A stretch of DNA of 64,000 bases from Aldersonia sp. NBC_00410 (GTDB lineage Bacteria; Actinomycetota; Actinomycetes; Mycobacteriales; Mycobacteriaceae). Position 1 is the stretch's first letter. Each line of letters starts with the position of its first letter. The translations under genes and the position numbers were made by a program. This document shows, piece after piece, positions 26,729-35,001 of this stretch. The DNA is taken from positions 62,001 to 126,000 of the forward strand of contig NZ_JAPENM010000001.1 of the NCBI RefSeq assembly GCF_026342035.1, read 5' to 3'. Below the pieces are notes generated by a model. The model was not told the origin of the DNA. It saw nothing but the letters and a program-made list of their open reading frames with translations, and searched no databases.

Positions 26729-27919
26729 TCACGCCGTGAGGTCGACGAGCAGAGTCGCGACGCTTTTCGTCGAGGCACCGTCGGTCCAACGCACGCTCTC
26801 CGCGCCCGGTGCGATACGTGCCGAAGGAAATGCCAACACAAACGCCCGCGTCGCCAGGGCCAACTGGTCGAGCGCGAAGCCGTCACCCGGACAGCGATGC
26901 TTTCCGAACCCGAATCCCAACCCGTTCAATGCTTCCGAGTGCCAACGCCGCTCGTCGCCGAGCACACACGCACCCGCGTCCGCCAGTCCAGCGACGACCA
27001 GGTCGCCGTGGTCGAGTGAAGTGCTCCCGAGCACTGCCTCACCCAGCACGCGGCGGGGGAAGCTCACCGTGGTCACCGGAACGGCATGCGTCAAGGCACG
27101 TACAACTGTCTCTCCGGCGACCGGGTCGAGCATCGCACGCGCGAGTACGCCCGACGACAACACGGCATAGAGCACGATCGAAAGTTGCCCGGCCACGGTA
27201 TGGAAGCCCGCGGTGAGCAGCGCGAGAATTAGCTCGAGCACCTCGCGCCGCGAAAGATCCTGATTTGCAGCAAGATCCACAATCATTCCCGGGCGCAGCC
27301 GCTTTCGCTCGACGGTCAACATTTCGATGGTGAAGTCGACAAGTCGTGCGATACGCGCCGCAGCCTGTTCAGGCGGCACCGAGTCCAGATCGAAGAAGAC
27401 GTCGGCGCAATCGAGGATGTCCGCCATCCTGTCCTCCGGCACGCCCAGGAGGTCGGCCAAGTCGATCATTGGGAGTACCGAGGTAAAGTTCGATACTAGG
27501 TCGACGGATCCGCCACTTCCGAAACCGCGCAGCCGATCGATCGATTCCTCGACTCGCTTGGCCACATTCGGTTTCCACGCAGCGGCGTTACGTTTGGACA
27601 GCCAGACCGACAACACACGCTTCAACTGTGTATGGCGTGACCCATCGATGCTCATGATGGACGATGCGGAAATTGTCGGATTCGCCTTGAGCGCCGGGCT
27701 TTGCGCCCCCGCCGCTGCGCTGCGGCTCACCGCATCGTCGGACAACGCCTGCCGGCATACCTGTGGGCCGCGTGCCAGCCAATACTCCGCGCCGGTCGAC
27801 GCCCTCCGCAGGACCGGGTCGTCCTCGGCGAAGTCTGCACAATACTGCGGCAGCTCGAGTTCCCCGATGCAGCGGATAATCATCGATGTCGGGATGTCGC
27901 CTTGATCGATATTCTTCAC
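26729..27919 (-). CDS. cytochrome P450 with non-canonical K- and I-helix motifs
   Basis: The 396-residue protein has the heme-binding loop FGFGKHRCPGDGFALDQL with the thiolate cysteine. The I-helix reads LLTAGFHTVAGQL: the AGxxT frame is present, but the usual acid before the threonine is His and the next alcohol is Val. The expected K-helix ExxR is also off pattern, with only E-T-V-V-R (ExxxR spacing) before the PRR segment. The GTG at 27919 follows CGGAG. The gene lies 79 bases after the SARP gene on the same strand and divergent from the lipid cluster, so hydroxylation of that product is the likely role. Altered or lost oxygen chemistry is possible. Confidence 0.85.
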   Translation of the reverse strand: MKNIDQGDIPTSMIIRCIGELELPQYCADFAEDDPVLRRASTGAEYWLARGPQVCRQALSDDAVSRSAAAGAQSPALKANPTISASSIMSIDGSRHTQLKRVLSVWLSKRNAAAWKPNVAKRVEESIDRLRGFGSGGSVDLVSNFTSVLPMIDLADLLGVPEDRMADILDCADVFFDLDSVPPEQAAARIARLVDFTIEMLTVERKRLRPGMIVDLAANQDLSRREVLELILALLTAGFHTVAGQLSIVLYAVLSSGVLARAMLDPVAGETVVRALTHAVPVTTVSFPRRVLGEAVLGSTSLDHGDLVVAGLADAGACVLGDERRWHSEALNGLGFGFGKHRCPGDGFALDQLALATRAFVLAFPSARIAPGAESVRWTDGASTKSVATLLVDLTA

Positions 27920-27998
27920 ATCGCACTCCGCTCGTCGTCGATTCTGCGTGGGCGGCGCCCGCGGTGATCCTGCGTCAGAATTCGGCACCGGGCCCGGC

Positions 27999-28772
27999 CT
28001 ATCCCCCTGAACCAGAAAGAATTTCGCGAAACACATCATTGATTTGCGACGAAGGCTCGACGCCGAGTTCGACGCGCAAGATTCGGCACGCCCGGCGGTA
28101 GGCCGAAATCGCTTCGTCCCGACGGCCTGCCCGTCCCAGCGCGAGAATCAATTGAACATGCAGTGATTCGCGCAATGGATACTGCTCGATCAACCCGCTC
28201 GCGAGCCGAACGGCGCCGCGATGGTCACCTGTGCGTATCAGACCTTCGGTTAAGAGATGCCACACTTCCTCCTCGTCCTGCTCTGTGCGTGCCACGAACG
28301 AGGCGATGATTGGACCATCACCCCGAACGTCTCCCAGCGGACGACCCCTGATCAGGTCAGCTGCGTCGCGGAGTATCGCTACCGAACCGCGTGTATCGCC
28401 TTGTGCCAGCAGTAGACGTCCGGTCGTGAGTCTCGAATGAAGCAGATCCACATCGAATACATCGGACTGTCGCGGCTCGAACGCGTAGCCGCCGGGACGG
28501 GTAATGATACGCGCTGCGGCCGAGTCATCGTAATTTGCAGCAGCATTCGCCGAAATGCAGCGTCGCAGACCCGATATGTACACCTGGACCCCCGCACCAG
28601 CCCGTCGCGGCGGGGCGATCGACCAAATCTCCTCGATGAGCTGGTCGGGCGACACGACATGTCCTCGCCGAATCATCAAGACAGCCAATGTCATTCGAAC
28701 CTTTGCCGGCGTGATGACGCATTCTCGTTCGCCCTGCTGCACGCGAATAGGGCCCAGCAATCCAAACCACAA
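27999..28772 (-). CDS. SARP-family pathway regulator (OmpR-like domain plus BTAD)
   Basis: The product has an N-terminal OmpR-type winged helix (LRRCISANAAANYD and RIITRPGGYAFEP mark its C-terminal part). A bacterial transcriptional activation domain with helical repeats follows: VFDVDLLHSRLTTGRLLLAQGD, then YPLRESLHVQLILALGRAGRRDEAISAYRR. SARPs are cluster-situated activators of secondary-metabolite genes. The start is uncertain: a TTG at 28772 preceded by GGGGGAG is chosen, and a TTG at 28853 would add 27 residues. Its place beside the P450 and divergent from the lipid genes suggests it activates both arms. Confidence 0.83.
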   Translation of the reverse strand: MWFGLLGPIRVQQGERECVITPAKVRMTLAVLMIRRGHVVSPDQLIEEIWSIAPPRRAGAGVQVYISGLRRCISANAAANYDDSAAARIITRPGGYAFEPRQSDVFDVDLLHSRLTTGRLLLAQGDTRGSVAILRDAADLIRGRPLGDVRGDGPIIASFVARTEQDEEEVWHLLTEGLIRTGDHRGAVRLASGLIEQYPLRESLHVQLILALGRAGRRDEAISAYRRACRILRVELGVEPSSQINDVFREILSGSGG

Positions 28773-29291
28773 TGTCTCCCCCGTTGTCGCATTGATCGCG
28801 CCGGACAGAGTGTCCCCCAAGGGCAGTCTTACACGAAGGCAATCCCTCAGCAACTGCGCGTAGTGATCGAAAACACCACGGTGCCACCGAAGTTCTCATC
28901 AAACTGACTGTCACTTTCACCGCGACAGATACTGTCGAGCAATCGTTACCAACCGCGAGTTCGACGCGCCCCGACCCGCGAAGCAATGGGCACAAGTGCT
29001 GCTCGGCTCGCCACCAGAGGCTTTAGCGATCCTTAAGCGGTTCGTCGTAGCGTTGCGACATCCCTTCGATGGACTGCAATTTCGGCCCATCGCTCGATCA
29101 GGCGAACAATCGGACCGGCACTTGCGCGGCAGTGTCCGCACGCTCGACTCGCCGGCGGACACGACGCAGTGGCCGTTCGAATCACTGCGATTCCACTCCG
29201 GCTCGAACCGTGGCAATTCCCCACCTGGTTCGTTGCCACGCGGTCCGACTTCGAAGCCGTCCACGCTGCCGACGACGACGAAAGGTGCTCA
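28773..29291. promoter_or_regulatory. divergent control region of the lipid cluster
   Basis: About 520 bases separate the SARP and oxoamine-synthase genes. No convincing gene was found in it; the open frames have no ribosome sites or recognisable protein features. Two dyads stand out. CGACAG-ATA-CTGTCG at 28923-28937 is a perfect 15-base palindrome. CGTGGCAA at 29209-29216 pairs with TTGCCACG at 29233-29240, ending about 50 bases before the synthase start. These are candidate regulator sites. No clear SARP heptamer repeat was seen. Confidence 0.5.
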
Positions 29292-30560
29292 GTGTCAAAA
29301 AATGTCCTGAACTCCCGATTTGCGAACGATCGCCGACTCGCAGTGCTGCAGGAGGTCAAGGCGGCCGGTGCGCTTCCCTTCTTTCGACGCATGGACAGTG
29401 CAGTTGGCCCAATATCGATTCTCGAAGGCCGACCCCGAATCATGCTGGGATCGAACAACTATCTAGGCTTGGGAAATCACCCCGCGATCACCGAAGGCGC
29501 CCGGAATGCGCTATGCGCGATGGGCGGTTCGACAACCGGCACGCCTCCGCTCAACGGCACAACTTCGCTGGTTCTCACTCTCGAGGAGGAACTTGCCGAT
29601 TGGCACGAGACCGAGGATGCACTCGTGTTCACCAGCGGTTACCAGGCCAACCTCGGAACCGTCGCCGCGCTGCTAGGGGCGGGTGACACCGCCATCCTCG
29701 ACGTGGAGGCGCACGCATCACTGCACGATGGCGCGCGGCTGTCCGGTGCCGGTATTCGGACATTTCCGCACAACGACGTCGCTGCACTACGCCGGCAACT
29801 CGAGCGGGTCAGCGGACGCCGCGGTCTCGCACTTGTGGTAATCGACGGTCTCTACTCGATGCGCGGCGACCTCGCCCCGATCGATCGAATTGCCGCCCTT
29901 ACCAAAGAGTTCGGCTTTCCCCTGATGGTCGATGAAGCGCACAGCATCGGTGTGATGGGCGCGCGAAGGACGGGCGCGGTCGAACTCTTCGGGGCGGAAT
30001 CGGATGTCGAGATCCGGATGGGAGCGTTGTCGAAGGGAATGGGCTCGACCGGCGGCTTCATCGCGGGTCGACGTACCCTCACCGACGCCCTCCGTCTGCA
30101 TGCGCGGGCGCTATTATTCAGCACTTCGGCCGCCCCTGCCGCACTAGGTTCATCGCTGGCGGCGGTGCGGTTGGTCAGGTCCCCGGAAGGCGCCGAGCTC
30201 GCCTCGGCTGCCAACGCCAATGCCGTCCGACTGCGCAACCTATTACTCGACGCCGGTATCGATGTGGGCGGAATATCGAAACTCCCGACCGGGGAAGTCG
30301 TCGTCGCACCCAACCTGTCGATTGTCATCGGTGATGACGTTCGCACGATCCGGGCGTGGCGGTACGCCTTCGAAAACGGCGTCTTTTGCGCTGCCGCGTT
30401 GCAGCCCGCCGTTGCATCGGACGGCGGTCTACTCCGGCTCAGTGTTATGGCCACGCATACCGAGAGTCAACTCCAGCAAGCTGCCGAGATCGTCGCCGAT
30501 GCGGTGCAAAACCACGGAATATCCCGTGCCACCGAGCGATCCGAGCAAACGGTCGCGTGA
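29292..30560 (+). CDS. alpha-oxoamine synthase (serine palmitoyltransferase/AONS-like)
   Basis: The 422-residue PLP enzyme shows the alpha-oxoamine synthase signature. It has NYLGLGNHPAITEGA, then FTSGYQANLGTVAALLG (PLP-stacking region), VVIDGLYSMRGDLAPI, the PLP-binding DEAHSIGVMG and the Schiff-base lysine in MGALSKGMGSTGGFIAG. The family condenses an acyl thioester with an amino acid with loss of CO2, as in serine palmitoyltransferase, AONS and CAI-1 synthase. The GTG at 29292 follows AAAGG by 6 bases. It is the first gene of a run with an acyl-AMP ligase, two ACPs and a KDSR-like reductase. No other biotin gene is nearby, which argues for lipid synthesis. Confidence 0.85.
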   Translation: MSKNVLNSRFANDRRLAVLQEVKAAGALPFFRRMDSAVGPISILEGRPRIMLGSNNYLGLGNHPAITEGARNALCAMGGSTTGTPPLNGTTSLVLTLEEELADWHETEDALVFTSGYQANLGTVAALLGAGDTAILDVEAHASLHDGARLSGAGIRTFPHNDVAALRRQLERVSGRRGLALVVIDGLYSMRGDLAPIDRIAALTKEFGFPLMVDEAHSIGVMGARRTGAVELFGAESDVEIRMGALSKGMGSTGGFIAGRRTLTDALRLHARALLFSTSAAPAALGSSLAAVRLVRSPEGAELASAANANAVRLRNLLLDAGIDVGGISKLPTGEVVVAPNLSIVIGDDVRTIRAWRYAFENGVFCAAALQPAVASDGGLLRLSVMATHTESQLQQAAEIVADAVQNHGISRATERSEQTVA

Positions 30561-30608
30561 GGTAGCCAGAACCTTTTTCACCTGTTACTTCGACCGAAAG
30601 GGCAATTG

Positions 30609-32312
30609 ATGTCTCTGTTCATGGACCGTCTCTTGGAGACGGGGAAGACGAGCGACTTCGGCCTGCACACCGGCGACCCCGCCGCGATGCAACGAATCGG
30701 TTGGCGCGAAATCCTCGAGACTTCACGACGATTCGCCGGCGGGCTCGCCGCACAAGGCGTCGATCATGGCGACTCGGTCGCGATCCTCGCGGGCGAGGCC
30801 GCCGATATCGCCCCCGTGATCCAAAGTGTTTGGCTGCGTGGCGCAAGTTTCACGATGCTGCATCAACCGACACCGCGAGCCGATCTCGCGGCATGGGCGG
30901 CCGCGACGGTCGAGTTGCTTTCCATGATCGACGCCCGAGTAGTGGTCGTGGGCAGCCCCTTTACGGGGATCGAGTCACTACTCCGTTCGCGCGGCTTCGT
31001 CACCACTACTGTGGAGCAGCTCCGCGCGCACACAGAATCCAGCGGAATCGTTGAGTCGGACGAAACCGACACGGCGATACTCCAGTTGACGTCCGGTACC
31101 ACCGGCGTGCCGAAGGCCGTCGTCATCACCCACGCAAATCTGCATCACAACGAAGTCGCGATGCTGGCCTCGTCCGCGGGCGGTCCAAGTGATACCACTG
31201 TGAGCTGGCTACCGCTGTTCCACGACATGGGCATGATCGGCTTTCTGGTCCAACCGATGCTGCACGGCGCCGAGGCGGTGTGTGTGAGTCCGACTGCCTT
31301 CCTGCGCTCGCCGCTGGTGTGGCCCGAACTCATCACGCGCTACCGGGGGACCATGACTGCGGCTCCGAACTTTGCGTACTCGATTCTCGCCCGACGACTG
31401 CAGAACGCGCCGGACGGGGCATACGATCTGACGTCCTTGCGATTCGCGCTCAACGGCGCGGAGCCACTCGACATCGACACAATCGAGGCATTTCTCTCGG
31501 CAGGAGCGCGATTCGGGCTACGCCGCTCCGCGATGGTCGCCGCATATGGGATGGCCGAATCGACCCTGGCCGTGTCCTTCAGTGCGCTCGACACACCGAT
31601 CGTCGTTGACCGGGTCAATCGCCGCGCACTCGAGGTCGAGGAGGTGGCGCGGCAGGCTGAGCCGGAGGCCGATGCCTGCCGACTGATCATGCTGGGTGCC
31701 CCGATGCCAGGACTCGATGTGCGCGTTGTCGATTCGAGCGGAATCGGACAGCCGGCCCGCGCGATTGGCGAGATCGAGATTCGCGGCGGGGCTGTGACAA
31801 AGCAGTATCTCACGACCGAGGGAATCTCCGAGGCTGCCGGTCCCGACGGCTGGCTGCCGACCGGCGATCTCGGCTATCTCACCGACGACGGTCAGATCGT
31901 GGTCTCGGGAAGAAAGAAGGATGTCATCATCGTCGCCGGCCGAAACATCGCCCCAATGGACATTGAGCGCGCCGCGCTTCGGGTCCGCGGCGTGCGACCG
32001 GGCAACGCCGCCGCGGTTCGGCTGGTTCGGGCCGAACGGCGTGAGGAATTCGCCGTGCTTGTCGAATCGGTCGACGGACTCGATGAGGACGAGATCGGCA
32101 GAATCCGGCACGAGGTTTCGCGCGCGATCTACGCCGACCTCGGCGTAACGCCGCAACAGGTCCTCGTGTTGCCTCGAGGCGCCCTCCCGAAGACTCCCTC
32201 CGGAAAGATCAAACGATCGTCGGCTTCCCGCCTGATTCCCGAGTCCCGTTCGCATGGCACTGACTCCGCGCCCGTCCGCGGAGTCGTATCCGTCGGCGAA
32301 GGCAGGTCCTAA
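30609..32312 (+). CDS. fatty acyl-AMP ligase / acyl-ACP synthetase
   Basis: The 567-residue protein belongs to the ANL adenylation family. Core motifs are the P-loop LTSGTTGVPKAVVITHANL, YGMAESTLAVSFSALD, TGDLGYLTDDGQIVVSGRKKDVIIVAGRN and the C-terminal catalytic lysine in LPKTPSGKIKRSS. The extended segment after YGMAEST and the G-R-N-I-A-P-M-D-I-E style resemble FAAL enzymes that load fatty acids onto carrier proteins. The ATG at 30609 follows AAAGGG. Its stop overlaps the ACP1 ATG (TAATG), so loading that carrier is the obvious role. The chain length used is not readable. Confidence 0.87.
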   Translation: MSLFMDRLLETGKTSDFGLHTGDPAAMQRIGWREILETSRRFAGGLAAQGVDHGDSVAILAGEAADIAPVIQSVWLRGASFTMLHQPTPRADLAAWAAATVELLSMIDARVVVVGSPFTGIESLLRSRGFVTTTVEQLRAHTESSGIVESDETDTAILQLTSGTTGVPKAVVITHANLHHNEVAMLASSAGGPSDTTVSWLPLFHDMGMIGFLVQPMLHGAEAVCVSPTAFLRSPLVWPELITRYRGTMTAAPNFAYSILARRLQNAPDGAYDLTSLRFALNGAEPLDIDTIEAFLSAGARFGLRRSAMVAAYGMAESTLAVSFSALDTPIVVDRVNRRALEVEEVARQAEPEADACRLIMLGAPMPGLDVRVVDSSGIGQPARAIGEIEIRGGAVTKQYLTTEGISEAAGPDGWLPTGDLGYLTDDGQIVVSGRKKDVIIVAGRNIAPMDIERAALRVRGVRPGNAAAVRLVRAERREEFAVLVESVDGLDEDEIGRIRHEVSRAIYADLGVTPQQVLVLPRGALPKTPSGKIKRSSASRLIPESRSHGTDSAPVRGVVSVGEGRS

Positions 32313-32590
32313 TGACCGACCTCGATAGCTGCGCACCTGCCGTCCTCGAGATCGTGCGCAGCGACCTCGCCATACCGTGCACCGAAACCGAGTTGGACGC
32401 GGAATTGCTGGCAGACCTCGGCTTCGACTCGATTGCCTTCGCCATCGGGCGGGTCGCCATCCATGAGCGTCTGGGCGTGTTGTTGACCGAGGAACAAGTC
32501 CATGGCTGCCGGACGGTGCGCGACATCGTCGACATTGTCGATGGCTCCATCGGAGTCGCGAAACTTGCGGAGGAAAGCCATGGAGCGTGA
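32312..32590 (+). CDS. acyl carrier protein 1
   Basis: The 92-residue acidic protein has the phosphopantetheine motif ADLGFDSIAFAIGRV with the acceptor serine near residue 40. It then has a helix-loop-helix pattern typical of ACPs. It overlaps the upstream ligase stop by one base and the second carrier start by 11 bases, so all three are translationally coupled. It probably carries the acyl chain for the oxoamine synthase. Confidence 0.85.
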   Translation: MTDLDSCAPAVLEIVRSDLAIPCTETELDAELLADLGFDSIAFAIGRVAIHERLGVLLTEEQVHGCRTVRDIVDIVDGSIGVAKLAEESHGA

Positions 32591-32843
32591 TGGAATCGAA
32601 ACAGACGTGATCGAACTGGTCATCTCATTGGCCCCGGATCGCCATGGCACCTCAACCGCGGCATCGTCACTCGTCGACGACCTCGGATACGACTCGGCAC
32701 GACTGATCGAGTTGACCGCGGTTCTCGAGCAGTACTTCGGTTGTTCGCTCATCGACACGCAGCGGGACGATCCGCCGGCAACCGTCGGGGACGTCGCAGA
32801 TCTCGTCAGCGACTCCATTGCACAACAACGGAATTCGGCATGA
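32580..32843 (+). CDS. acyl carrier protein 2
   Basis: The 87-residue protein has VDDLGYDSARLIELTAVLEQYFG, with the phosphopantetheine serine near residue 39. It differs clearly from carrier 1 outside the motif, so the two probably have separate partners, for example one for the condensation and one for the final acyl transfer. AGGAAAG precedes the ATG. Its stop overlaps the reductase ATG (ATGA). Confidence 0.85.
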   Translation: MERDGIETDVIELVISLAPDRHGTSTAASSLVDDLGYDSARLIELTAVLEQYFGCSLIDTQRDDPPATVGDVADLVSDSIAQQRNSA

Positions 32844-33724
32844 CTGGCCGAAGTTTGGTGTTCGGCGGCGACGATCACTGGCGAGATCGCCACGTGGTGG
32901 TCACTGGCGGCTCGCGAGGAATAGGCCGGGCGATTTGTGGCGAACTTGCGACACGCGGCGCTCGCGTGTCGATGATCGCGCGCAACTCCCTTCAGCTTGC
33001 TGCTGCGGCGCGAGAATGCGGCGCACGCTGGTCGTCGGCCGACGTAACCGACGAAGAAGGCCTGCAGAATGCGGTGCGCTCGTTGACCGAACGGGCCGGC
33101 CCCTGCGATGTACTCATCTCCTGCGCCGGGCTTGGAATCCCCGGCATGGTTGGCGATCTCAGCAGCGATGACATTCGAATTCAGTTGCACACCAACTATC
33201 TCGGCGCCGTCAATGCCGCCCGTGCGGTGTTACCAACGATGGTGGCACAGGGGCACGGGCGCATCGTTCTCACCAGTTCTACCGCGGGCCTTGTGAGCGT
33301 CATCGGGTTCGCCGGGTATTGCCCGACGAAGGCCGCGGTCCGCATGTTCGCTCTCGCACTCGACCAGGAACTCGTCGGTACCGGCGTCCGGATATCGACG
33401 GTCTATCCACCCGACACCGACACCCCCGGTCTAGCCGTCGAGAATCTTCGCAAACCAGCTGTTACCCAAGCCGTCTCCGGGACCATCCGGGTCCGGTCGG
33501 CCGCGGAGGTCGCTCGGAGGACGATCCGCGGAATCGAACGCGACCGACGGAACATCACCATGGATCCACTCACCACTGTGCTGGTCCGCTGGGCCAACGG
33601 TCCCGATTTCGCCGCACGGCTGGTCACCCGCAGAACCATCGCGCGGCACCGGCAACTCGACAACCTCACCGGCACGGTCGAATCAGCAGAAGGAGCAGCA
33701 AATCCCTATGCCCGAACTCTTTGA
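32840..33724 (+). CDS. 3-ketodihydrosphingosine reductase-like short-chain dehydrogenase
   Basis: The 294-residue enzyme has the cofactor loop VVVTGGSRGIGRAI, then NYLGAVNAARAVL and SSTAGLVSVIGFAGYCPTKAAV with the catalytic Ser and Tyr-x-x-x-Lys. The segment YPPDTDTPGLAVENLRKP closely matches the signature of eukaryotic 3-ketodihydrosphingosine reductases (from memory, human KDSR has YPPDTDTPGFAEENRTKP). That is the strongest clue to the pathway: it should reduce the beta-keto group made by the oxoamine synthase. Its ATG overlaps the carrier 2 stop, and its 3' end overlaps the acyltransferase start by 17 bases. The family call is sure; the KDSR role is inferred. Confidence 0.87.
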   Translation: MTGRSLVFGGDDHWRDRHVVVTGGSRGIGRAICGELATRGARVSMIARNSLQLAAAARECGARWSSADVTDEEGLQNAVRSLTERAGPCDVLISCAGLGIPGMVGDLSSDDIRIQLHTNYLGAVNAARAVLPTMVAQGHGRIVLTSSTAGLVSVIGFAGYCPTKAAVRMFALALDQELVGTGVRISTVYPPDTDTPGLAVENLRKPAVTQAVSGTIRVRSAAEVARRTIRGIERDRRNITMDPLTTVLVRWANGPDFAARLVTRRTIARHRQLDNLTGTVESAEGAANPYARTL

Positions 33725-35000
33725 TCATGCCGATCCCCACCATCCGATGACGGATCTCGACATGCAGTTCTTGCGGCTGGAACGCCGTGCGCAGCCCATG
33801 CATTGGGCAATAACCTTCGAACTCGACGAACATGCGGACCACCTTTCGCTCGGTGAGCTCCGGACGCGGGTACGGGAAAGGTCCGCTGCGTCACATCGCT
33901 TCGACATCCTTGTCCCGGACCGCGGCTGGCGCCGTCCGGTGCCATCCACGATGGCGGCCGACAGCGACGTCGACCAAGTCGAGGCTGTGCTCGTCGATGA
34001 TCACGCGGCGCTGCAGGTATTGCTCGGACGCATGCTGTCGCGCCAACTCGACCGGACCAGGCCGCTATGGCGGGTCACGCTTGTCACCGTGGAGGAAACG
34101 GGGCGGCAGTACATCGTGCTGCGTGGACACCACAGCATGGCGGATGCAATCTCCGCAGGGGGATTCGCCTGGCTGTTCGCGGACAGCGATGTCAATTCGT
34201 CACAGTTCTCCCGCTTTTTGGACAGCTCGCACTACGAGGTCCCACCGATCGGCGTTCGCGCTACCGCACGCTCGCTCACAGGCCTCGGGCGGAGCTGGCG
34301 GGAAGGCGCGGCATCCGGGCGACTGCCGAAGGTTTCGCGCACCGGCGAGCGTCGTGCACGCATCATCAAGATACCGACTGTGCAGTTTCGCGCGTGCGCC
34401 CGCGCGCATTCGGCATCGCTCATGGAGTTACTCTGCGCATCGGTAGGCGCAGCGCTGAGCCGGAACCAGTTCGATCCGAAGCATCCGGTATCGCTATTCC
34501 GGACGACGATTCCGGTCACGCTCGATCCGGAACTCCGCCATGTGGGGAATGCGGTGTCGATGGCGATGCTGAACATCCGCGGCGACGAGCCCGACCTTGC
34601 GAAGCAATTCGTACACGTTCGCACACAACTGGAATCGGCAAAACGGGACCGAACCGAGCTAGCCACCTACCAGCTGAGCCGGACACCGCGCTTGCCGTGG
34701 CCGGTGGAGCGGTTCCTCACACGCGGATACTTCGCCGCCCTGAGGCCCGACATCGATGTCACTCTCAGTCCGGCATTCAGCAACACCTCCTCGGCGTTGG
34801 GCCGCAAGGTATCGGCCGTGTACCCGCTCGGCCCGCTCATGGGCTACCCATTGGCGATCAATGCACTGGTTCTCGGCGACACCGTCGCCGTGGGAATCAC
34901 CGCGGACGCAACGAGCCTGCACGGATATGAACAGGTCATCGGTACGGCGATACTAGATCTGATCATGGCACCAGCCGACATCGTGGCCGCTATCCGATAG
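33708..35000 (+). CDS. WS/DGAT-type acyltransferase
   Basis: The 430-residue product has the condensation-type active site YIVLRGHHSMADAIS (HHxxxD) near residue 140, inside a wax-ester-synthase/diacylglycerol-acyltransferase fold. The N terminus MTDLDMQFLRLERRAQPMHW matches that family's start. The later segments LFRTTIPVTLDPELRHVGNAVSMAMLNI and PLGPLMGYPLAINAL are also typical. Such enzymes move an acyl chain to an alcohol or amine. In this operon the acceptor is probably the amino-alcohol made upstream. Whether an amide or an ester forms cannot be read. AGAAGGAG lies 11 bases before the ATG. Confidence 0.87.
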   Translation: MPELFDHADPHHPMTDLDMQFLRLERRAQPMHWAITFELDEHADHLSLGELRTRVRERSAASHRFDILVPDRGWRRPVPSTMAADSDVDQVEAVLVDDHAALQVLLGRMLSRQLDRTRPLWRVTLVTVEETGRQYIVLRGHHSMADAISAGGFAWLFADSDVNSSQFSRFLDSSHYEVPPIGVRATARSLTGLGRSWREGAASGRLPKVSRTGERRARIIKIPTVQFRACARAHSASLMELLCASVGAALSRNQFDPKHPVSLFRTTIPVTLDPELRHVGNAVSMAMLNIRGDEPDLAKQFVHVRTQLESAKRDRTELATYQLSRTPRLPWPVERFLTRGYFAALRPDIDVTLSPAFSNTSSALGRKVSAVYPLGPLMGYPLAINALVLGDTVAVGITADATSLHGYEQVIGTAILDLIMAPADIVAAIR

Positions 35001-35001
35001 G

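Noticed and set aside
29041-29100. Possible SARP heptamer direct repeats (TTCG-type units)
   Set aside because: The units occur at uneven spacing (12, 12 and 16 bases) and differ in sequence, so they do not meet the usual 11- or 22-base SARP pattern.
28917-29264. Minus-strand open frame in the lipid-cluster control region
   Set aside because: It has no ribosome site, Arg/Ser-rich composition and no recognisable fold, and it overlaps candidate promoters.
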